From positions 423,818,200-423,882,199 of the forward strand of contig NC_133658.1 in the NCBI RefSeq assembly GCF_037893015.1: a stretch of DNA of 64,000 bases. Reading direction: 5' to 3'. The position numbers and the translations under genes were made by a program. Below, in pieces: positions 57,546-64,000 of the stretch; the first letter of the stretch is position 1; every line of letters starts with the position of its first letter. The notes beneath the pieces were generated by a model that worked only from the letters and a program-made list of their open reading frames with translations, did not search any database and was not told where the DNA came from. This DNA is from Macrotis lagotis (taxonomy: Eukaryota > Chordata > Mammalia > Peramelemorphia > Peramelidae).

Positions 57546-57569
57546 GTCAGCGATAAGAGACGTCGCTAA
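57537..57569 (+). other. Ten-codon uORF in the CCNK first exon
   Basis: ATG at 57,537 reads MAAVSDKRRR and stops at TAA (57,567-57,569), all within exon 1. The context is CCAAGATGG (A at -3, G at +4), strong for initiation. It ends 22 nt before the donor, so it would precede the main CCNK start in every transcript starting upstream of it. Translation is inference; transcripts starting inside the YY1 motif would lack the ATG. Confidence 0.45.
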
Positions 57570-58429
57570 GTGGGACTCCTGGAGGTGGCGGGTGAGTGTG
57601 GGTCGGACGGAGCGACGCGCGGGCCCGGCGCCTCGCGTGCGCGGGGTGTCAGGGGAGGAAACGAGGGCGCCTCGGCCGCGGAGGAGTCCTGGTAACTGCT
57701 GACGGGGCCGCCGCAGGTCCGGCCCGGCCGGGAGAAAGAGCGGGCCTCGGGTGCGGGCTCCTCAGAGAGGGCCGGGCCGGGGACCCCGCCTTGGCGGGCG
57801 GCCCGGAGCCGGAGGCGCCTCCGTTCCCCGAGGAGGACGAGCGGCCGCGGGGAGGGGGGAGGAAGGGCGTCCCGGCCGGACCGCCGTCGGGCATGGCCGT
57901 GGCCAGCCCGAGCCCCGGCTAGGCCCGGCGGTGTGGGTGATCACGCCCGAGGACGCGCCTCCGGTCCTCCCGAGCCCGCCCGGCCGGGCACAACTTAACG
58001 TGCGGTTGGGGCTTGGTTTTTAACTTTGCTCGGCTTTCGGGATTTTTGTTTGCGCGGTTGCTTTTTGTTTGCCTTTTTTGCCCAGGGGAAGAGTTTCTCA
58101 AAAAGAGGAAGTGTTTTTAAGGACTGACCCCAAGGGCTCAGCGTGATGAATAGTGCGGCCTTGAATTTCGTTGGCCCATTGAACTCGGCTTTATCCCAGT
58201 CACCAACCTTTGGACTGGAAGAAGCCTCGTCACTGCGGCAGGGATCTTTTTCTTGTTTTAAACAATATTCTGGAAGAGACTGATGCCCAGTGTTTGGAGT
58301 TGGATTTGGTTCCTTTTCGCTGTTACTATAGACAAGTCCCTTTTCCCCTCCCTGGAGTCCAGTTTGCCAGTTTTGGACTCCATAATCTCCTCTAAGTCCT
58401 TTAATCCTCTAAAGGTCTTTAATGAACAT

Positions 58430-58900
58430 TTTTAGTCTAATGGGGGAGACGACATATATAACATAGAGAAGGTAACTTCAGGGGAGAAGGCAACTGGGGA
58501 GACTGGCAGGTATTTTTCATGGAGGTGGCAGCATTTAAAACTGAGACTTAAAGCCAAGAATTCCAAGGGTCAGAGATGAAGAGGAAGGAGTATTTCAGGC
58601 ATGAGAAACAGCCCTTGAAAAGGTACAGGAATGGGTGCTGACAGGATTTAACAGCACTGCACATTGGCTATATGGATTAAGTCAGTTAACATTTATTAAG
58701 TGCTTGTTCTGTGACAGACAAGGTACTGAAATGCTGAAGATACAAATAGAAGCAAAAGTCTAATGAATAGACGACATATAAACACGTATAGACAGGATTA
58801 TTTGGAGTTCTTCAGCAGAGCGAAAGGACTTAACATTAATGGGAATCAGGATAAATTTTTCTTAGAAAGTAAGATCTTTGCTGAGACCTGAAGCCAAGGG
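58430..58900 (+). repeat. Ancient interspersed repeat (unnamed family)
   Basis: 'atggaggtggcagcatttaaaactgagacttaaagcc', 'atttcaggcatgagaaacagcc' and 'ttaacatttattaagtgcttgttctgtgacag' in sense order. Confidence 0.45.
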
Positions 58901-58959
58901 GCAGGGATGAAAATGCCCAGAATTAGGGATCTGCTTCCTTCCCCCAATTCTGTATCACT

Positions 58960-59350
58960 TCATGTCTAATGTATTTGTTATTCCCTACAATAGTAATCAT
59001 TAAATTCATATGCCACTTTTTTTAATTGTTGGACGCATAATTTCCAATATTTTACTATTACCAAGAATGCTCATGTGAACAATTTTTCATCAGTCAGGAA
59101 GCACCAAGTTGCATTAACCTATGAGTTTTCATTTGATTTACCTTCATTGACATGGTCACTGTAACTCTTAATTTAGCTTTTTAATCTTCACATCATTCAA
59201 GCACAGCAGTATTGTTAGATTCATATACCATAATTAGATTATCTTTCCCTCAATCATGGATCATATAGTTTCCCTACAGTGTAATAATCATTAAATTCAT
59301 ATGCTACGGTTTTATTGTTTCTTTATTTTGGAAAGATAATTTATAGTAGC
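58960..59350 (-). repeat. L1 3' fragments, antisense, with a local direct repeat
   Basis: 'gcagtattgttagattcatataccataa' resembles antisense L1 ORF2 end. Two near-identical strings (58,983-59,016 and 59,272-59,307) share AATCATTAAATTCATATG. Confidence 0.45.
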
Positions 59351-60139
59351 ATATATATAGTACTATATATAACTCTAGATTTTCATGACACTGCTGATTT
59401 GCCTTTCTTTATACCTTTCTTTGCTGGATTATCAGGCACATCATGTTCATTATCATGAACACTCTAACTGGGTGTTCCCCAAGACTCTGTCATAGGCCCT
59501 CTTTGCTTTTCACTTTTATATTGCCTCCTTTGATAACTTCATGAAAGTCTATGAGTTTAATTTATTACCTCTATGTAGGTAACTCCCAGAACTACATAAG
59601 ACCATCCTTGATAGATCCATCAGGTAATTGTTCTAATGATCAGAATTAGTTGAAGAGGGAGAGGAGGGAAGAGCCAAGAGGGAGAGGAGGGAAGAGCCGC
59701 TGTCATGGTGATGTCTACCACAAAGTTCCATCTTACAGTTTGTATATAATTGTGTTGCTTGCTTCAAGTTCAAAACTATTAAAGAACTTTCCTAATGATA
59801 ATCAGATTTCTCAGAGGACTGGATTATTAGTCCACATAGTAGGAGGCTCATGGAATAATACAGACTTGAAGAGGTGCAGTGTAAAGTAGTTTCGGGGGAA
59901 AACATGGAATATAACTAATGCATCTGAGAGACATTAAAAAAATTTCTCTTAACCTGAAAATGTATGTCTTTTCCTGCATTATATTATCTTTCTCTCAAAT
60001 GGTCAGCAATATGTTTATGTTCTATTGGATTTATGGTTTATTATTGCATTGATCATAGTTCTGAAGTCTTTTAGAGTTGTTTTTTCTCCTAGTCTTACAA
60101 ACTCACTGTCATTTTATGAAGATCTTTGCAGTTTCTTCT

Positions 60140-60420
60140 GATACTATACTTTGATTTCTTGTGGCATATATTCATCTACCATAATTTATTCAGCAATTCT
60201 CTCAGAAGGATTTACCTTCCTTTCATATTTTTGATTACTATGAAAGGAGAGGCTATAAATATTTGAATATATCTATATATAGAGATAGATAGATAGATAT
60301 CCTTTTCCACTTTTATTTTTTGGGGGATTTAGACCTATTAGTGGTATGATGCTGTCAAAGGGTATATAAAATTTGTAATTTTAGTTCCACATTGCCATCT
60401 TAGAAAATGGGTTTGTGATT
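60140..60420 (-). mobile_element. L1 3' fragment, antisense
   Basis: 'ataatttattcagcaattctc', 'gaggctataaatatttgaa', 'gacctattagtggtatgatgctg' are the antisense of the ORF2 C-terminal region. Confidence 0.65.
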
Positions 60421-60699
60421 TGCTCTTACCAAAAATAGTCATCATTCAGCTAACTTTGTAGCAGTGAGCATCTTCAAAGTTAGGCTGGTCCTCAAACTAC
60501 TCCTTTTGTCATTGCCTTACAACTAGTTGGTGGAACAGAACTCAGTGTGCCATTAGAGATCATCTTACATTTTACAAATGAGTTGTTTAATTTTTTACTC
60601 ATACTGAAATGAATTTTGAGGGGGAGAGGGTTTGGTATTTTTGTTCTTTTAAATTGGATCGCATGGATACCACTTAAGAGATTATCATAATAATCAAAG

Positions 60700-60880
60700 T
60701 TTGAGGGTATATGTTGTTTAGTTGTTTCAGTTGATCCAATTTTGTGACCATATTGGGTGTTTTCTTTGCAAAGACACAAGAATGGTTTTTGCAATTTCCT
60801 TCTCCAGCTCATTTCACAGATTAGAAAACTGAGGCAACCAGGGTTAAGGGACTTGCACAGGCTCATGCATGAGCAGGCCA
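60700..60880 (-). mobile_element. Mar1-like SINE, antisense, partial
   Basis: 'tttcttctccagctcatttcacagattagaaaactgaggc' context with 'gttaagggacttgcacagg'; the head is missing. Confidence 0.7.
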
Positions 60881-61319
60881 TTTAGAAGATATAATCTAGT
60901 CTAAAATATAGAGAAAGCAAAGTGGAAGTAACACATTTTTTTTTACTTTTTTATGAATTTAAAGTCTGCATCAAGACAATTTTTACATATTCCAAGAACG
61001 GGAAAAAAAAGAATTCTATGTAAAACCTTGAATCTCCATTGTATACAGCTCATTTTCTTAAAAGTTTATAACAAACTAAAAATACTGTTGTACTGCTTGT
61101 GTAGACTTGATTTTTGTATTTTTTAAAATGTTTCACTAATTCTCTTGATATATTTCAAAGTGGAATTTATAAGAAATAGTGATGTGTTAAATGGGAAAAG
61201 AAGAAATTTTATTTTTTCTAATCTCAGAAAATGGAAAAGAATAATAAAATTCACCATAGAATACAAGAATTGTAAGGGCCATCAGGTCAGTTAGTTGATC
61301 CAAAAATTACTTCTGTAAC

Positions 61320-61490
61320 CTACCTTCTCTTGTCTCTTCTCCATCTCCTAAAGTCCCTCTCTTCTTTCAAGATTCAGCCCAAGAACCATCTTTATGGAAG
61401 CCTTTCCTGATTCCCCCAATACTGCAAGTCCCTTTCTTATGAAACTACCTAGTATTCAACTATGTTGTCAGTTTTGCTTTAGCACTGGTT
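61320..61490 (+). repeat. CR1-clade (L3-like) LINE fragment, left part
   Basis: 'caagattcagcccaagaaccatctttatggaagcctttcctgattcccc' is the usual L2/L3 phrase. Its tail resumes at 62,165. Confidence 0.65.
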
Positions 61491-61619
61491 TGTTTTTTTC
61501 CAAGTACGCGCAACAGTAGTTTTATCGATCTTTTTTTTTTGCAGGGTTTTGAATTTTACATTTTTCTCCTTTCTCCCCCCTTTCCCCAACAGAAAGCAAT
61601 CTAGTATTTGTTAGAGATT

Positions 61620-62160
61620 TTATCGTCAAGGAAAATTGCCCCATAGTGTCAAACTATGTATGGAGGGGGGAGGAAGGAACCTCTATGGACATAATGGGGT
61701 GCTGCTAGCATGTTGTAGAACCCATGAGAAGAGGAAATGTCTTGTTCCAATAGGGGAAAATATTGAAGCAGTCGTCATCTTCAACCCAGGATACAGTGAG
61801 AGCTACTGGAACAGAGGATAAGGGGGTAAGGGAGAGGTGAATACCTGAAGAAGCAACCAGGAAGGGGAAACTGAGAGATATCCAGTTTGTTCCACCCCAG
61901 AATAGATGTAGTGATGATCAGGTTTCTTCCCTAACCTCTGCCCCCCACAGAGAAACCAGAGATGGTCAGGGCATACTGCCTCAGTAAAAATGGGCCCCAC
62001 ACTGGTGGGGAGGCACCTCATAGAAAATGACAAGCCAAAGGTCTCATAATCCCAGTTATAGAGTAATTCCACTTTTGCCCCTCACAGGGCAGCAGTTGGC
62101 ATTATTGGTGGCTCTCACACAGTGGTCCCTTTGGGACTAAGTTTGAATGCTAAGCTCCTG
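61620..62160. other. Unassigned GC-richer block between two halves of an L3-like tail
   Basis: About 540 bp with more G and C than its flanks and no matched family. The open frame at 61,636-61,821 has no motif. A short antisense L1-end-like stretch lies at 61,540-61,620. Confidence 0.4.
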
Positions 62161-62164
62161 ACCT

Positions 62165-62285
62165 TATTTTCCCCATGAGCCCACCTTTAGAACGTAAGTT
62201 TCATGCCTAGCTGGTATTGTTTTCATTTTTTGTGTATCCTCATTGCCTAGCAGTATTAAACATTTGTTTGTTGATGAACTAAACC
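62165..62285 (+). repeat. CR1-clade (L3-like) LINE tail, right part
   Basis: 'tttagaacgtaagtttcatgcc', 'tgtgtatcctcattgcctagcagtattaaacatttgtttgttgatga'. Confidence 0.6.
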
Positions 62286-62289
62286 CAAG

Positions 62290-63760
62290 TAGGGATTATC
62301 TGACTTAGCTTAAAAAGCTCTGATGAGAGGAAACTACTTTCAGATATCTGTGATCAGAAAAATTTTTCCTTAAATCATATTAAAATCTGCTTCTCCTACC
62401 TTCCATTCTCATGTTTCTAGTTCTGACTTCAGCACTCAAGTTGAAGCACTTCCAAGTGAGAGCCCTTTAAATAATATACAACAGTTATTATCTCTTTACC
62501 TATTCTTCAGGATAAATACATTCTTTTCCTTCCACCAATATTCACTCACATAGCATGATTTCTAAGCTTTTCACATATTGATCGTTATTGATACTCTGTG
62601 TTCCAAATAATTATTGTCCTTCCTAAAATCAACACTGAACTAAACATAACACTCAGGATGTTATTTTACCTGAAGTTTTGCCAAGACTTTGACTAGTCCT
62701 AGACCTAGACATTTGGATTCTCCTTTGCTCAGTGCCTTATCACACATAACTAATTGATATTGTTTCTTGTCCATTAAAATACCCAAATAATTTGCAGTTT
62801 GCAGATAAACTATTTCCTAAAGATGCTTCATTTATTTTAAACTTATGAAGTTGATTTTTGGACTATCTTTATCCCTAGTGTCATGTAATTGGATTCGATC
62901 CAGTATTCTGAGTCTATACAGCTCTTTTTTGGGTCTTGACTCGATCATCGAACATGTTTAGTTATCCCTCATAGCTTTGTGTCATTAATGGTTTTATCAG
63001 CATGCTAGCTATGCATTTATTTCTAAAGTATTGATAGAAATATTAAATAGCACAGAGCCATTTGTGAAGGTCCATTCTGTTTAGTCCACAACAATGAGAA
63101 ACCTTCTGAAATTTATTAGCGCAGTATCTCCAATAATATTTTCAGAAAGGAAACTTATTCTAATATGAACTGTTCTTTGACCAGCTACCCTTGTCTTTGA
63201 GACTACGATTTCTTTGTCTAGATTTTAACCAGCCAACCTTTTAATAAAAATAAATCAGAATTTTTCTAGGAGTTAAGGTCACTGGTCTGTTGTTTTCAGA
63301 CTATTCTTTTCCATTTTTTGAAAATTGTACTTTCAACAACCCTGCAACTCTTGTCCAATTTTGTCTTAAAATCACAAACAGTGGGGTAGCTAAGTGAGGC
63401 AGTGGATAGAGCACTGGCCCTGGAGTCCGGAGGGCCTGAATTCAAATGTGTTCTAAGATACTTAATAGTTACCTAGCTGTGTGACATCAGGCAAGTCACT
63501 TAACCCCATTGTCTAGCCCCTCCCCCCCCAAAAAATTATAAACAGTGGCTCAGCTAGTTTTTTAATTTCCTTTATGAGCCTGGTGGTCTTAATTTATTGA
63601 AATCAGATAGGAACTCTGTTTCTTCACTTTTCATGAATGTTATTAAACATTTTTCTTTTTCAGTCCAAGATGATTCTCCTTGGCAAATCTAAAGAATGTA
63701 GGCAATCTGCTTTTCCCATTGTTATTTCATCTACTCCAAACATCAGTTCCAATCTTTTCT
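62290..63760 (-). repeat. Ancient CR1-like LINE remnant, antisense, interrupted by a SINE
   Basis: Phrases in the order of an old amniote CR1-like repeat: 'caacactgaactaaacataacactcaggatg', 'aaatacccaaataatttgcag', 'cagcatgctagctatgc', 'attaaatagcacagagcca'. No reading frame. Confidence 0.5.
63384..63530 (+). mobile_element. WSINE1-type SINE, diverged
   Basis: GGGGTAGCTAAGTGAGGCAG head, 'gatacttaatagttacctagc' core, C-rich end. AAACAGTGG on both sides. Confidence 0.88.
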
Positions 63761-63916
63761 TGATCCCTTCTCTGACTTTAAAAAAATTTTTAAACTATCT
63801 TTTTTTTCCTTAGCTTCTTTGTCCTCATAATACTTCAGAAGTTCATCATTGTGTGGGTATTATTGGTTTTTACCATTTTCCTCTTAATTTTTTATTTCAA
63901 AATACTTTTCAGAATT

Positions 63917-64000
63917 AAATTTTTTTTTTTTAGATTTTCTAAGGCAATGGGGTTAAGTGGCTTGCCCAAGGCCACACGGCTAGGTAATTATTAAGTGTCT
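63917..64000 (-). mobile_element. WSINE1-type SINE, cut by right edge
   Basis: Antisense, from poly-T through CTTGCCCAAGGCCACACGGC to the last base. Confidence 0.93.

Larger units (their letters stand above)
57500..57591 (+). other. CCNK: First, non-coding exon of the divergent gene (CCNK by synteny); left end approximate
   Basis: A consensus donor, GGCGG|GTGAGTGTG, ends the exon at 57,591. The YY1 motif and CRE-like site just upstream mark a plus-strand start. In mammals as I recall them, CCNK lies head to head with SETD3, so the gene is inferred to be cyclin K, the partner of CDK12/CDK13 in transcription-elongation control. None of the CCNK protein (it starts MKENKEN) was found in 57.6-64.0 kb, so the coding exons begin beyond the right edge and the assignment rests on position, not protein. 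Confidence 0.7.
56100..57990. promoter_or_regulatory. CpG-island bidirectional promoter of SETD3 and CCNK
   Basis: About 1.9 kb of very GC-rich, CpG-dense DNA in an otherwise AT-rich window. It holds SETD3 exon 1 (minus), the first exon of the divergent plus-strand gene, five CCAAT boxes, GC boxes (for example around 57,329 and 57,430), an ETS-like ACTTCCTC near 57,461, a CRE-like site and a YY1 site. Long open frames here on both strands are products of GC richness, not genes. The interval between the two donor sites is about 850 bp, so the two starts are probably 500-650 bp apart, typical of shared promoters. No convincing TATA box is seen, fitting a broad housekeeping start. Confidence 0.9.
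57592..64000 (+). other. CCNK: Intron 1 of the divergent gene (CCNK), incomplete
   Basis: Begins with GTGAGT at 57,592 and runs off the right edge without a recognisable coding exon. Up to about 58.0 kb it is CpG-island sequence; after that it is AT-rich and carries decayed L1, CR1/L3 and SINE pieces listed separately. No promoter or conserved block beyond the island was recognised. Confidence 0.6.

Noticed and set aside
55999..57556. Very long open frames on both strands of the CpG island (up to 487 codons)
   Set aside because: Low-complexity Pro/Ala/Gly/Arg sequence open in several overlapping frames at once, caused by GC richness. No domain, and they overlap the promoter and both first exons.
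57592..64000. CCNK coding exons
   Set aside because: Looked for the expected N-terminus (MKENKEN and following) in all plus frames; not found. Short frames here (for example 61,636-61,821) have no cyclin motif.

Overview
This window is a piece of a marsupial chromosome, most likely from an Australian species and possibly a dasyurid. That inference rests on about two dozen copies of one tRNA-derived SINE (A box like TGGCGCAGTGG, B box like GGTTCAAATCC, invariant AGACACTTAATAATTACCT) of the type I know as WSINE1. Marsupial-style L1/HAL1, Mar1-like SINEs, MIR and CR1/L2/L3 remnants fill most of the rest. No bacterial, viral or organellar gene is seen.

Two real genes are present, head to head. 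On the minus strand is the 5' part of SETD3, the actin-histidine N-methyltransferase. It has a non-coding exon 1 at about 56.74-56.9 kb and coding exons 2-6 at 21.6, 20.5, 16.2, 13.9 and 13.0 kb. All five coding exons have GT/AG boundaries and compatible phases and encode residues 1 to about 225. The remaining exons lie beyond the left edge. Intron 1 is about 35 kb. On the plus strand, starting near 57.5 kb, is the non-coding first exon of a divergent gene. By conserved mammalian gene order (SETD3 next to CCNK, opposite orientation) this should be cyclin K. Its coding exons are not in the window.

Between the genes, 56.1-58.0 kb is a dense CpG island that acts as a bidirectional promoter. It holds five CCAAT boxes all on the minus strand, a CRE-like site, and a YY1-type site at the presumed CCNK start. 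The ATG of that YY1 site opens a 10-codon uORF.

Layout: 0-12.9 kb is SETD3 intron 6 with L1 fragments and a SINE-L1 composite; 12.9-21.9 kb is the SETD3 exon cluster; 21.9-56.7 kb is intron 1, with a HAL1 element, L1, RTE and CR1 remnants and a locally duplicated patch at 40-47 kb; 56.1-58.0 kb is the promoter; 58-64 kb is CCNK intron 1 with decayed L1 and CR1/L3 sequence.

The observations most worth following are: three clustered SINEs with a strand-biased A-to-G excess; a SINE joined to a truncated L1 inside one target-site duplication; a scrambled local duplication (A-B-C then A'-B'-inverted C'); the five same-strand CCAAT boxes; the uORF; and a possible in-frame upstream start in SETD3. 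I found no evidence for a wholly new biological system. Family names are from memory and could not be checked by search.
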